From Natrarchaeobaculum sulfurireducens (GTDB lineage Archaea > Halobacteriota > Halobacteria > Halobacteriales > Natrialbaceae): DNA of 64,000 nucleotides. The notes beneath the pieces are model-generated. The model made no database searches and was not told the DNA's origin. It saw only the letters and a program-made list of their open reading frames with translations. Of the stretch, positions 17,729 through 26,878 are shown in pieces. The DNA lies in NCBI RefSeq assembly GCF_003430825.1, contig NZ_CP024047.1, positions 992,001 to 1,056,000 on the forward strand. The letters run 5' to 3'. Numbering within the stretch: the first letter of the stretch is position 1; every line of letters begins with the position of its first letter. Both the position numbers and the translations under genes were made by a program.

Positions 17729-17968
17729 ATGTACGAGACGATCGCTGTCCCCGAAGACGGCAGTCCCGAAGCCAGAACTGTCGCCGAACAGCCACGGAGC
17801 GTCGCTGGTGCGCTCGACTCGAGTGGCCAGTTTCCCGCCCCCGTTCTTCCGGTTACGTATCCGTTCGACGTTGATTTCGTCGTCGACATCGACAGAACGA
17901 GCAGTCGCGTCGCGGAACTCACTGGGGACGTTTTCGGTGGCTCGACCGCCGACGGTACGGATGAGTAA
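17729..17968 (+). pseudogene. Universal-stress-protein-like N-terminal remnant
   Basis: The frame begins MYETIAVPEDGSPEA, which matches the first beta strand and loop of universal stress proteins (compare ILVPTDGS in the intact copies). The remaining ~65 residues show no USP fold and no ATP-binding GSxG motif. It may be a truncated USP or an unrelated 79-residue acidic protein. No good ribosome binding site is seen. Confidence 0.4.
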
Positions 17969-18064
17969 TTCCCCTCCAGCCGGGAGGGGAGTGCTCCGCT
18001 CCATGTTTTTGCCTCGACGTCCGGGTACGCGTTCGAGCGACACGCCGTACGGAGGCGGTCGGTG

Positions 18065-19363
18065 ATGGAAACCACCGACCGACTTGCGGCGATGTTCCCC
18101 GAGTCCTCACGTAACGCGGCGCTTTCGTGGCTCCTCGTGGGACTGCTTGTCCTGGGTGCGATCGGTGGCGGCTGGCTCGAGGCGTACGCATCGGTGCTGT
18201 TTGCGCTCGTCGCGGTCGCGGTTGCGACTGCGCCCGCGATCAGGTTTCGCGATCTGACCGTCATGCCACCGTGGTACTTCGTTTTCTTGGTCGCGCTTCC
18301 CGTCCTCTGGGAGGCGTTCGGTCCACAGCCGCTCGTCACGGGTATCGTGCCAGCACTGGCGCTCGGAACGCTCGGCCTCCTCGCCGTCGTTGAACTCCAC
18401 CGGTTCACCTCGCTTCGACTCGTCCCGTGGTTCAGCGTCGTTCTCACCGTCGTGGTGACGCTCGCGATGATCGGGCTACTGAACATTTTCCGGTGGACGT
18501 CGGATACCCTGTTGGGAACGACGTTCTTACTCGACGGTCGCAGCCAGGATGCGATCAATGCGGCCGTGATGATCGAGTTTAGCTACGCCGTCGTCGCCGG
18601 GCTCCTCGCTGGCTTCGTCGTCTTCGTGCACTTTCGCCTATCCGACACCGAGACCCACCCCCGAGTGGCCGGTTCATCACCACCTCACCACGACGGTGAC
18701 GATGACCGATCGGTCGACGCTGTCGTCTTGAGCGACCGTCTCGGAATCCCGATCGCTCGACAGCGGGCACTCACTCGAGCGATGCAACTCGTTCTGGTCG
18801 GGATTTTCGTCTACGGGCTGTTCGTCCGGGACCTCCCGGTACTGACGAACGCGGCGCTTGCAATCGCCATCACGTTCATCCCCGCACTACTCCGACGGAA
18901 CTACGCGTTGCCGATCGAGCCCGGGCTCGCCCTCTGGGTCGCGAGTGCGGTCTTCTTTCACACCCTCGGAACGGTTGCTCTGTACGATGCCATCGCCCCG
19001 TATGACCACCTCACGCACACGCTTTCCGCGTCGGTCGTTGCCGCCGCCGGCTACGCCGTGTTACGGGCGATCCACCTCCACGAGCGTTCGATCCATCTCC
19101 CGCCGTGGGCGATGTTTACGTTCCTCATCGCGTTTATCCTCGCGATCGGCGTGATCTGGGAAATCCTCGAGTTCATCGTCGATCAGGGGGCGCTCGCACT
19201 CGGGATGGAGCCGGTGCTCGCCCAACACGGCATCGACGACACGATCGTCGACATGATCTTCAACGTCGTCGGTGCATTACTGGTCGCGACGTGGGGGACG
19301 CTGTACCTCGTTGAACTCTCGGAGGCACTCGCAGCGCTGCTCGAGGACCGACTTGGGACCTGA
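18065..19363 (+). CDS. Multi-pass membrane protein, C-terminal DUF2238-like region
   Basis: A 432-residue protein with about 11 hydrophobic segments, divided by an acidic/His-containing linker near residue 205 (SSPPHHDGDDD). The C-terminal half carries YDHLTHTLSAS, VIWEILEFIVDQ and DTIVDMIFNVVGALL, a His/Glu/Asp pattern like the DUF2238/YjdF membrane family. Two adjacent ATGs (18062, 18065) could start it. The last ~87 bases overlap a convergent minus-strand ORF. Function unknown. Confidence 0.85.
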   Translation: METTDRLAAMFPESSRNAALSWLLVGLLVLGAIGGGWLEAYASVLFALVAVAVATAPAIRFRDLTVMPPWYFVFLVALPVLWEAFGPQPLVTGIVPALALGTLGLLAVVELHRFTSLRLVPWFSVVLTVVVTLAMIGLLNIFRWTSDTLLGTTFLLDGRSQDAINAAVMIEFSYAVVAGLLAGFVVFVHFRLSDTETHPRVAGSSPPHHDGDDDRSVDAVVLSDRLGIPIARQRALTRAMQLVLVGIFVYGLFVRDLPVLTNAALAIAITFIPALLRRNYALPIEPGLALWVASAVFFHTLGTVALYDAIAPYDHLTHTLSASVVAAAGYAVLRAIHLHERSIHLPPWAMFTFLIAFILAIGVIWEILEFIVDQGALALGMEPVLAQHGIDDTIVDMIFNVVGALLVATWGTLYLVELSEALAALLEDRLGT

Positions 19364-19681
19364 AACGATAACATACCGTGAGTGTACAGGACGGGCCTGG
19401 CGCTCGAGATCGGACACGTCGACGGCCCGACCGTCGACGTCGATCGAGTGATCGATGCCGTGCTGGATCGAGCCGGTTTCAGCGGTCTTCCCCGTGGATC
19501 GACTCGAGCCGAGATAGTCGCTCGTGGAGGCGATACTGGACGCGAGGACCCCGAGCAGTACTCCGAGGATCGCCAGTGAAAGGACGTCACCGTGACCGAC
19601 TGCGTACACCAGGACGGACGGGAGTGCCAGCCCACTCAGCACCAGTCCCAGGATCACCCACGGCGAGTTCGTCGTTCGCAT
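19277..19681 (-). CDS. Small two-helix membrane protein (tentative)
   Basis: A 134-residue frame starting MRTTNSPWVILGLVLSGL with two hydrophobic stretches up to residue ~50, then a hydrophilic tail. It overlaps the 3' end of the convergent membrane protein gene by 87 bp, and its last ~30 residues are rich in Arg and Cys and look like antisense of that gene. The N-terminal part looks real; the true end may differ, for example through a frameshift. No family recognised. Confidence 0.45.
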   Translation of the reverse strand: MRTTNSPWVILGLVLSGLALPSVLVYAVGHGDVLSLAILGVLLGVLASSIASTSDYLGSSRSTGKTAETGSIQHGIDHSIDVDGRAVDVSDLERQARPVHSRYVIVSGPKSVLEQRCECLREFNEVQRPPRRDQ

Positions 19682-19800
19682 CGTGTACCCGACACCTCGG
19701 TTGCCGTGCAGTTCAACTATTCGGATGGGAAACGTTCGCAGGCCCCCCAGCGAACACCGAGACCGCCAGCTACACGATACCGTCCGTCGAACCGGGGTGT

Positions 19801-20481
19801 ATGAGCGACCGAGACGACGCCGGCGTCCACACGTTACCGTTCGACGTCGAGTACGGCGGCCTCGAGTTCACGATCACCCCGACGGCCGTCGAGACCGACC
19901 GTGGGGTCGTCCTGATCGACGTCGGTCCCGATGGTGCCGTCGACGCCCTTCGGACGCACCTCACGGCCATCGGCTACGACCTCGCGGACGTCTGGTTGGT
20001 CGTCCTCACTCACCACGACGGTGACCACGCGGGCGGACTCGACGAACTCTTAGACCACACCGATGCGGTCGTCGCGGCCCATCGCGAGGAAGCGCCGTAT
20101 GTCACGGGCGACCGCGAGCCGATCAAGGGCGACGGCGACCGATACCCACCGGTTGCCGTCGACCTCGAACTCACCGACGGCGTTCGCGTGCCGACCCTCG
20201 CAGGACCGATGGACGTCGTGGAGACGCCGGGCCACGCGCCCGGCCACATCTCTCTGCACTTCCCTGCGGGCGGGTTGTTGATCGCTGGTGACGCACTCGT
20301 CGCCGACGGTGCGGCCTCACTCTCCGGGCCGAACCCCGAGTTCACTCCCGATATGAACCGCGCACTCGAGTCGGTCGCCGGACTCGCGGATCTCGAGATC
20401 GAACACGTCGTCTGTCACCACGGCGGATACGTACAGGCCGACAGCGACCGTCTTCGCGAGATCGTCGACTCGAGTTGCTAA
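19801..20481 (+). CDS. Metallo-beta-lactamase-fold hydrolase
   Basis: A 226-residue MBL-fold protein. The metal motif is THHDGDHAGGL (HxDGDH form), with a further His in VVETPGHAPGHISLHF, the bridging Asp in LLIAGDALV and a late His in EHVVCHHGGY. Likely a binuclear zinc hydrolase; substrates range from thioesters to lactones. ATG 19801 is chosen because upstream codons read a Ser/Arg-rich non-protein-like extension. Confidence 0.88.
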   Translation: MSDRDDAGVHTLPFDVEYGGLEFTITPTAVETDRGVVLIDVGPDGAVDALRTHLTAIGYDLADVWLVVLTHHDGDHAGGLDELLDHTDAVVAAHREEAPYVTGDREPIKGDGDRYPPVAVDLELTDGVRVPTLAGPMDVVETPGHAPGHISLHFPAGGLLIAGDALVADGAASLSGPNPEFTPDMNRALESVAGLADLEIEHVVCHHGGYVQADSDRLREIVDSSC

Positions 20482-20569
20482 CTGCGGCCTGCGGTGGATC
20501 GACCCCGCCTCGCGTCGTCGACTCGTCGAAACGGAATTCTCATCGGGCTCGAGTGCCAACGACGTTCCA

Positions 20570-21007
20570 ATGCGTCTCGAACTTCGCGTCTGCCAGCACT
20601 GTCTCGAGGGCGACCACGGCGCTGCCGAGCAGAAGACGGACCTGCTCGAAGACATGGTTGCCTGTGCCGAGGTTATCCAGGAACACAAGGAGGTCCTCGA
20701 CCTTGGAGAGGTCCACATCCGTCGCGTTCGCGACGACGAACAGGGAAAGCCGGCGGCGTTGCCAGTCGTCGCAGCGACGATCCAGAACGACCAGGTGGTG
20801 CTCAACGATACCCAGCTCGTCGCGGAGGGCCAGGACGGAAACATGCTCCTCTATGCCAATCCCGATGACATCCTGACGGTGCTTGCGGGGAACGTCGACG
20901 AGATTAGCAAGGTGGTCCCCGGCGACGTCACCGTCGATCTCTCGGCGATCGGGGCCAAGATCGTCTCCGAGGCGGACCTCGGCGCGAACGTGAACAAACA
21001 ACAGTGA
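20570..21007 (+). CDS. Conserved-looking acidic protein of unknown function
   Basis: A 145-residue protein beginning MRLELRVCQHCLEGDH; the C-x2-C-x4-H pattern might bind zinc. The rest is helical and acidic, with LLEDMVACAEVIQEHKEVLDLGEVHIRRV and QNDQVVLNDTQLVAEGQ. Codon use and acidity are typical of real genes here. It stands between the MBL hydrolase and the transporter operon. I do not recognise a family. Confidence 0.7.
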   Translation: MRLELRVCQHCLEGDHGAAEQKTDLLEDMVACAEVIQEHKEVLDLGEVHIRRVRDDEQGKPAALPVVAATIQNDQVVLNDTQLVAEGQDGNMLLYANPDDILTVLAGNVDEISKVVPGDVTVDLSAIGAKIVSEADLGANVNKQQ

Positions 21008-21198
21008 GGTGAGTCTGACCCAGGCCGTGACCTCGAGTGGCAGGTTGCCATGGTTTTTCGTGGGTGGCGATACCAATGGGCTCGATTTTGGACAATAGTC
21101 AGTCTAAAATCAGCATTATTGTTTATTTCTGTAATTGATAGCTGTAACTCTTGCAGAAGTGCCCAGTCTTATCAGGACGCCAGCGACAAGAGACAGTC

Positions 21199-22212
21199 GT
21201 GAATCGACGAACGTTTGTGACTGGACTCGGTGCAACGTCTGCGATCTCTCTAACCGGTATGGCTGGCTGTCTCGACGACGGGCAGGCGTCGGGGTCGTTC
21301 CCATCGGACTCGCTGACGTGGATGATCCCCTGGTCGGAAGGTGGTGGGACCGACACGTACGCACGACAGCTGGCCCCGTTGGCCGAGGAGGCGCTCGACG
21401 AATCGATCGAAGTACGTAACGAGCCGGGTGCTGGTGGACTCTCTGGGATGGAGTGGCTCCTCAACCAGCCCGACGACGGCTACGTCTTCGGTACGGGGAA
21501 CACGCCCAGCTGGCAGTTCGGGTGGCGCATCCAAGGGATCGACGACTGGGAGCCCACCGACTTCGACCCCATCGCTTACTCCGGGGTCTTCGGGTACACG
21601 ATCATCGTCAACGACGAGTACGGGATCGACGACTTCGGTGGGCTGCAAGACGCCTACGCGGACGGCGAGATCGATTCGTTCGCGTTCCAGGGCGTCGGCC
21701 ACGACAGTCACGCGGTCTCCTATCTCCTCCGGGACGAGTACGACCTCGAGTGGGACACCGCTGTCCCGTACGACGGCGGTGGTGCGGTCAACGAGGCGGT
21801 TATCTCGGGTGAAGTGCCGGCCGGGATTGCGACGAACACCTCGGCGGCCGACGCCGTCGACTCCGGTGACGTTAGCGCCGTCGTGAACCTCATGGACACC
21901 GACCTCGAGGCGTTCCCCGAGATCGACCAGATCACCAACTACGGCGACAGCCTCTCGTACATCGCCGAGTTCCAGCTGACCCACGTCGCACCGCCGGGCA
22001 CGCCCGAGGAGGTCCGACGCGATCTCGCTGAGGCGATCGAGTACGCAGCAACCCACGAGGAAACCGAAGCGTGGGAGGCAGACACCGGTAACATCGTCGA
22101 GTACGGTGGTCTCGACGAGACAGCGTCGATCCTCGAAAGCGCACTCGACGACCTCGAGGCGAACGTCGACTTCGAGACGTTCGAACAGCGAATCGAAGAG
22201 GATCGGGAGTAA
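21199..22212 (+). CDS. tctC: TctC-type solute-binding lipoprotein
   Basis: A ~337-residue exported binding protein of the tripartite tricarboxylate transporter (BUG) family. The GTG at 21199 gives the Tat-lipoprotein signal NRRTFVTGLGATSAISLTGMAGC with a lipobox; the frame is open further upstream. The mature part has LTWMIPWSEGGGTDTYARQLAPL, VRNEPGAGGLSGMEWL and LTHVAPPGTPEEVRRDL, typical of the fold. It should deliver a carboxylate to TctBA, encoded next. Confidence 0.92.
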   Translation: MNRRTFVTGLGATSAISLTGMAGCLDDGQASGSFPSDSLTWMIPWSEGGGTDTYARQLAPLAEEALDESIEVRNEPGAGGLSGMEWLLNQPDDGYVFGTGNTPSWQFGWRIQGIDDWEPTDFDPIAYSGVFGYTIIVNDEYGIDDFGGLQDAYADGEIDSFAFQGVGHDSHAVSYLLRDEYDLEWDTAVPYDGGGAVNEAVISGEVPAGIATNTSAADAVDSGDVSAVVNLMDTDLEAFPEIDQITNYGDSLSYIAEFQLTHVAPPGTPEEVRRDLAEAIEYAATHEETEAWEADTGNIVEYGGLDETASILESALDDLEANVDFETFEQRIEEDRE

Positions 22213-22250
22213 CCCCCGAACTCTCTCCCAATGGGCACTGCACACTAGCG

Positions 22251-22931
22251 ATGGAGTCGACACTATCACGTACACTTCGAACCGCTCTCGACGCGCTCGC
22301 CGACGCCGGTACCGTCGTGTTGGGCGAACGGCCAACGATGGAGCACCTGCTACTGTCGGTCTTTTTGCTCTCTGGACTCTACATGATCTGGGGTGCGCGA
22401 GAGTTTTCGGCCGATGCAGCGACCTTCCCGCGAGTGACTGCAGGGGCGATGGTCGTGTTTTCGGCGCTGTTACTCGCGCGAAACTATCTGCCGGGTCCGC
22501 TTCGCTCGGTGGCGACCACGCCCGTTCAGCTACTCTCGAGCGATGATACGCGCGCAGATATTGCCGGGACCGCGGACGCTGAACTCGACCAGTCAGCCAG
22601 TCGCGACTCTGCCGGCAGCTACACCTACGACGTCGACGATCCGTGCGGCCCCGCCGTCGTCGCCGGTCTCTGCGTCCTGTACACCGGGTTGACGTTTACG
22701 ATCGGGATGCTCTATGCCACGCCGATCTTCGTCGGGGCGTATGCGCTCTGGGCGAGGCTATCGCTCCCACGGGCGACCGTTCTCGTCGCCGGGAGCTTCG
22801 GCATCGCCTATGCGTTCTTCCTCGCTGTCACGCCCGAGATCGCGGTCGGCTGGTACACCGGCTGGCGGTTCCCGGTTCCGGTGGCCCCCGACCTCCCGGT
22901 TTCGACGCTCCTCGGGGGTGACCCCGCGTGA
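22251..22931 (+). CDS. tctB: TctB-type small transporter subunit
   Basis: A 226-residue protein with about four hydrophobic segments (HLLLSVFLLSGLYMIWGA, AMVVFSALLLARNYL, AVVAGLCVLYTGLTFTIGMLY, VLVAGSFGIAYAFFLAVTPE) split by an acidic loop. This is the small membrane subunit position of tripartite tricarboxylate transporters. Its stop overlaps the GTG start of tctA by 4 nt. Confidence 0.85.
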   Translation: MESTLSRTLRTALDALADAGTVVLGERPTMEHLLLSVFLLSGLYMIWGAREFSADAATFPRVTAGAMVVFSALLLARNYLPGPLRSVATTPVQLLSSDDTRADIAGTADAELDQSASRDSAGSYTYDVDDPCGPAVVAGLCVLYTGLTFTIGMLYATPIFVGAYALWARLSLPRATVLVAGSFGIAYAFFLAVTPEIAVGWYTGWRFPVPVAPDLPVSTLLGGDPA

Positions 22932-24430
22932 GCCTCGAGGCGTTCGGCGTCGCACTCGAGACGCTGTTTACGGCCGAGACGATGGCGTGGGTCATCGCGG
23001 GAATCTTACTCGGGATCGTCGTCGGTGCCCTTCCCGGACTCGGGCCGCCGCTCGGAATGGCGATCATTCTGCCGCTGACGCTCCCGCTCGAGCCGACGAA
23101 CGCGATCGTCCTGTTGATTAGCGTCTACAGCGGGTCGATGTACGGCGGCTCGATCGCGGCGATCCTTATCAACACGCCGGGCGTCTCGTCGTCGGCTGCC
23201 ACGATGTTTGATGGCTATCCGATGTCCGAACAAGGACGGGCAGCGACAGCATTGTCGATCTCCGCGACGGCGTCGTCGATCGCTGGCATCATCACCGTCG
23301 TCACGCTGTTGGCGTTCTCGCCGTTTCTGGTCGCCGTCGTTCTGGCTGTCGGTACGCCAGAGCGATTCCTCGTTGCGGTGCTCGGTCTCGCGATGATCAC
23401 TGTGGTCACCCGCGGCTCGATGCTCAAGGGGCTGCTCGCTGGCGTAGCCGGGCTGGCAGTCACGACGGTCGGGTCTGCGCCGATGAGTCTCGACAATCGG
23501 TATACGGATTCGATACTCCTCTACGACGGGATCAACTTCGTGGCCGTGCTCATTGGCCTGTTCGCGATCGCGGAGATGATGAAACTCGCCGGCCAGGACG
23601 GCGGCATCGCCGACGCCGACGTTCGCATCGGTGGTGGCGTTTCGACTGGTATTCGTGAGACGCTCAACCGACCCGTCACGGTGGTCAAATCCGGCTTTCT
23701 CGGGATGCTCATCGGATCGATCCCTGGCGCGGGAGCGACGGTCTCGAATTTTATTGCCTACTCCGAAGCCGTCCGCAGTTCCGACGATCCCGGATCGTTC
23801 GGGACCGGCAACGAAACGGGCGTTATCGCCTCCGAAGCGTCGAACAACGGGACCGTTGCCGGATCGCTCGTGCCAGCGATCTCTTTCGGAATCCCCGGTA
23901 GCTCCTCGACAGCGGTCCTCATCGGTGGATTACTCATGCACGACCTCCGCCCCGGTCAAAGCATGTTCGACCCCGGTGGTGAACTCGCACTCACGTACGC
24001 GATGTTGCTCGCGTTACTGATCGGGAACCTCGTCATCCTGCTGGTCGGTATCTCACTGATACCGAGACTCGACGTCCTGACGAAGATCGATACTGACTAC
24101 ATTATTCCAGTCGTTATCGTTCTCTCGTTCCTCGGGACGTACGCGCTTGACACCAACCCGGTCGACGTCCTGACGCTGTTGCTGTTCGGGGTGGTCGGAT
24201 TCTACATGATCCGATACAACTACTCGGTGATCGCGTTCGTCCTCGGCGTCGTCCTCGGCGATATCGCCGAAGACAACCTGTTCCGATCGCTCGAGCTCTC
24301 GGATGGCTCGTACATGATCTTCGTCGATCCGTTCGAGTACGGCTGGCTCTCCCCGTTGTTGTTCGGGCTGATCTGTGTCGTCCTGCTCGGACCGTTTCTC
24401 AAAAGCGGGCTCGAGCGATTCCGGGGCTGA
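22928..24430 (+). CDS. tctA: TctA-type large transporter subunit
   Basis: A 500-residue membrane protein of the TctA family. Signature segments are GALPGLGPPLGMAIILPL, YSGSMYGGSIAAILINTPG and GFLGMLIGSIPGAGATVSNFIAY, with GSLVPAISFGIPGSSSTAVLIGGL later. The start is GTG 22928, inside the tctB stop. It forms the sodium- or proton-coupled channel part of a carboxylate uptake system. Confidence 0.95.
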   Translation: MSLEAFGVALETLFTAETMAWVIAGILLGIVVGALPGLGPPLGMAIILPLTLPLEPTNAIVLLISVYSGSMYGGSIAAILINTPGVSSSAATMFDGYPMSEQGRAATALSISATASSIAGIITVVTLLAFSPFLVAVVLAVGTPERFLVAVLGLAMITVVTRGSMLKGLLAGVAGLAVTTVGSAPMSLDNRYTDSILLYDGINFVAVLIGLFAIAEMMKLAGQDGGIADADVRIGGGVSTGIRETLNRPVTVVKSGFLGMLIGSIPGAGATVSNFIAYSEAVRSSDDPGSFGTGNETGVIASEASNNGTVAGSLVPAISFGIPGSSSTAVLIGGLLMHDLRPGQSMFDPGGELALTYAMLLALLIGNLVILLVGISLIPRLDVLTKIDTDYIIPVVIVLSFLGTYALDTNPVDVLTLLLFGVVGFYMIRYNYSVIAFVLGVVLGDIAEDNLFRSLELSDGSYMIFVDPFEYGWLSPLLFGLICVVLLGPFLKSGLERFRG

Positions 24431-24463
24431 ACGGGTTCTGTCCCCGCTTCGTTTCACCGTGAA

Positions 24464-25780
24464 TCAGGGACCTAGCCGACTCGAGGCGTCGGCCGACGTC
24501 GAACTGTCGCGACCGTCTCGAGCGAGCAACCAGAGCGAACTGAAAAACGCGAGCAGGAGACAGGCAGCGAGGATGGCGAACGCCAGCCGGTAGCCGAACT
24601 CGGTGTAGGCGACGGTTCCTTCGACGGTCTCGCCGGTCTGGTAGGCGTCGAGTGCGACCCCCATTACTGTCGGAAGGATCGTCGCCCCGGCGAAGCCGGC
24701 CGTGTTCACGGTTGCGGTCGCGACTCCACTCGCACCGGCGGGATACCGTTCTTTGACGGCCGACAACGACAGCATCGCCGAGCCAAAGAGCACTCCAGCA
24801 CCGAGATAGGAGATGGCAATGAGTGCCAGCGGTGGCGTTCCAAAGATGGGGACGACGCTAAAAGCAACCGCGAGCAACCCCATGCCCGCCGTCATCGGGA
24901 GCAAGCGCCGTCCCAGCCGATCCGAGACCCAGCCAATGGCTGGCGGGCCGACCAGGAGGCCGACCGAGCCGAGCAGGGTGAAATACGAGGCCGTCGTGAC
25001 GTCGAGTTCGTAGACGACGACGAGATAGGGGACGCCCCACAGACCGAGCAGCGTCAGGATCGACCCGTTGCCCGCGAAGAAGACCACCGAGAGGAGCCAC
25101 TGGTCTCTGTCCCGCGCGAGCGTCCGCAGGTAACTTCCGGTTTCCGTAAACGATACCGAGGGCTGTTCAGGAACTCCATCGATCGGCTCGAGGCCGGCGT
25201 CGGCCGGCGACTGTCGTGCGAGGACGAACACCGCGCCACCGGCGACGAATCCGACGACGGCGAGCCCGACGATGGTGGGACGCCAGCCGAAGGAGTCGAC
25301 AGTGACGGCGAGTGGTGTCGTCGCGAGGATCGCACCGAGGCCGGCGACGCTCCCGGTCAGTCCCGCCATCGTCGCGAACTCGTCGGTCCGGTACCAGTTC
25401 GCACAGAACCGCAGGATCGAGACGAAGATGACGCCGCTACCGAGACCGATGAGTCCTCGAGAGACGAACGCAAGGAGGTAGCTCTCGCTGAGCGCGAAGC
25501 CGACCGCGCCGACGCTGAGGACGACGGCACCGATCGAGCCGACGTACCGGGGTCCGACACGGTCGGCGAGGACGCCGGTCGGAATCTGGATGGCGGCGTA
25601 GATGAGGAAAAACGACGCATGAAGGGTTCCTAACTGCGCCGCCGTCGTCTCGAAGTCGGTCGTCAACCGGTCGGAGAGGACGGCCGTCGAAAGTCGGTGG
25701 AGGTTGACCAACAAGAAGACGGTCGCGAGGGCAGCCCACGCGAGCCACCGTCGTTTCGTCGGATCCGACAGGACGTTCAC
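24464..25780 (-). CDS. MFS transporter
   Basis: A 438-residue major facilitator protein with 12 predicted helices. The MFS signature after helix 2 is PTGVLADRVGPRYVG, and a matching one in the second half reads GWVSDRLGRRLLPM. I use GTG 25780 (VNVLSDPTKRRW); the frame is open upstream to 25936 but that stretch is Cys/Arg-rich and unlike a transporter. It converges with tctA. Substrate unknown. Confidence 0.88.
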   Translation of the reverse strand: MNVLSDPTKRRWLAWAALATVFLLVNLHRLSTAVLSDRLTTDFETTAAQLGTLHASFFLIYAAIQIPTGVLADRVGPRYVGSIGAVVLSVGAVGFALSESYLLAFVSRGLIGLGSGVIFVSILRFCANWYRTDEFATMAGLTGSVAGLGAILATTPLAVTVDSFGWRPTIVGLAVVGFVAGGAVFVLARQSPADAGLEPIDGVPEQPSVSFTETGSYLRTLARDRDQWLLSVVFFAGNGSILTLLGLWGVPYLVVVYELDVTTASYFTLLGSVGLLVGPPAIGWVSDRLGRRLLPMTAGMGLLAVAFSVVPIFGTPPLALIAISYLGAGVLFGSAMLSLSAVKERYPAGASGVATATVNTAGFAGATILPTVMGVALDAYQTGETVEGTVAYTEFGYRLAFAILAACLLLAFFSSLWLLARDGRDSSTSADASSRLGP

Positions 25781-26002
25781 GCTCGCCACGTTTTCCGGGT
25801 GTTGTCCTAAGCGTTTTGGCACCAGTTGACACTGAGAGATCGTTCCCGATGACGCCGGGTCCGTCCGCCCACGTCGTTCACAACAGGAGCGTTCGTCGAC
25901 GGTCGCAACCGCGCTGCGCTCTCCTTCGACGAACAACGACCGTTGCAGCCGCTATCGACGGGGTGTCATGAAAAGTCGAACGTCCTTCGAAACCGGTCGA
26001 AG

Positions 26003-26269
26003 TTAGATTCGGCCGACGTTCTCGACGCCGACGCTTTCGACGCCCTCGACGTCCGTGAAGCTTTCCTCGACGGTTTCCGTTCCGCCGGAGCCGTCGGGAA
26101 CGATCACGGTCGGGTAGAGCGCGACGAGGCCGAACGCGACTTCCTCACGCTCGACGCCGTTGATCTTCGCACCCTCGGGGAGGGCGCTCTCGAGACGCTC
26201 CTGGAGCGCGTCGAGGTCGATTTCGGGGCTGGACGGCATGACCTTGATTTTGGCAGCTACTTTTCCCAT
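26003..26269 (-). CDS. Elongation factor 1-beta (aEF-1beta)
   Basis: An 88-residue archaeal EF-1beta, the guanine-nucleotide exchange factor for EF-1alpha. The family pattern is clear: [35 protein letters not shown] and [12 protein letters not shown]. It starts 9 bp after the small zinc-ribbon gene, and the two form the usual haloarchaeal pair. Confidence 0.95.
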   Translation of the reverse strand: MGKVAAKIKVMPSSPEIDLDALQERLESALPEGAKINGVEREEVAFGLVALYPTVIVPDGSGGTETVEESFTDVEGVESVGVENVGRI

Positions 26270-26278
26270 GGTCTGAGC

Positions 26279-26458
26279 TTATGGTCCAGTGAATCCGCAG
26301 TCGGTGCACTCATAGAGGTTGCTCTGCTTCCGGCACTTGGCACAGCGGTAGATCTGAACGCCACAGTCGGGACACTTGAACGCGGCCGCGTTCGTCCCTG
26401 CGATGTTGAGACCGCAGGACACGCACGAGCGCGACTGTCGGTCATCCGTCGTACTCAT
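26279..26458 (-). CDS. HVO_2753-type small zinc-ribbon protein
   Basis: A 59-residue protein beginning [21 protein letters not shown]. It has four CxxC-like knuckles: CVSC, CPDC, CAKC and CTDC, plus [11 protein letters not shown] at the C-terminus. That gives two zinc sites, as in the HVO_2753 family of haloarchaeal zinc-finger proteins, which lie upstream of aEF-1beta. It begins at ATG 26458 and ends 9 bp before that gene. Confidence 0.92.
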   Translation of the reverse strand: MSTTDDRQSRSCVSCGLNIAGTNAAAFKCPDCGVQIYRCAKCRKQSNLYECTDCGFTGP

Positions 26459-26878
26459 ACCCCTTCTTTTCCGCCGGTCGTTTTTAACGGTTGCCTTTCG
26501 CCCCCTCGTCGACAGACCGTAAACGGCCGCGGACCAGACGGCGTCGAGTACGTTGCCGGTGGTTCCTGCGAGCCATGACGCCGATCACGACCGAGATTCG
26601 GTGTCTCTCTTACCACGAGCCGGCAGTGTTTTCTGGGTCAGAAAACGCTGTTGTAGAGCTTTTACTATCCAGATAGTCAGTCAACCTGCGGCCTGCCAGC
26701 CGGTGACAGTGCCCGATCGCCGGGTGGGCCGTGCCTCTGACACTTCATTTCCGACCGCTCGAGCGTCCAGCGACCGGCCTCAGACTCGAGCGCCGACCCA
26801 CACCGGTCGGTCGGACTCGAATCCGAGACCGACGGTCGAACTCAACATTCAAACCGGATCGACGCGAACGTCCGGTGA
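26459..26878. other. Intergenic region between the zinc-ribbon gene and nreA
   Basis: About 420 bases with divergent promoters at its ends (GTTTTTAACGG near 26480 could serve the minus-strand pair) and one strong hairpin at 26624-26650. No gene or RNA family recognised. Confidence 0.45.
26624..26650. repeat. Strong 12-bp stem hairpin
   Basis: CAGTGTTTTCTG (26624-26635), loop GGT, CAGAAAACGCTG (26639-26650). Every position pairs if one G-U wobble is allowed. It is in the middle of a long intergenic region, not directly behind a gene, and is followed by TTGTAGAGCTTTTA on the plus strand. It could be part of an unannotated RNA or a bidirectional protein site. Confidence 0.6.

Noticed and set aside
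21116-21136. A TATTG-N11-AATTG sequence upstream of tctC as another regulon site
   Set aside because: The second half-site does not match CAAWA or its variants and the gene is a carboxylate transporter; I consider it chance in an AT-rich promoter.
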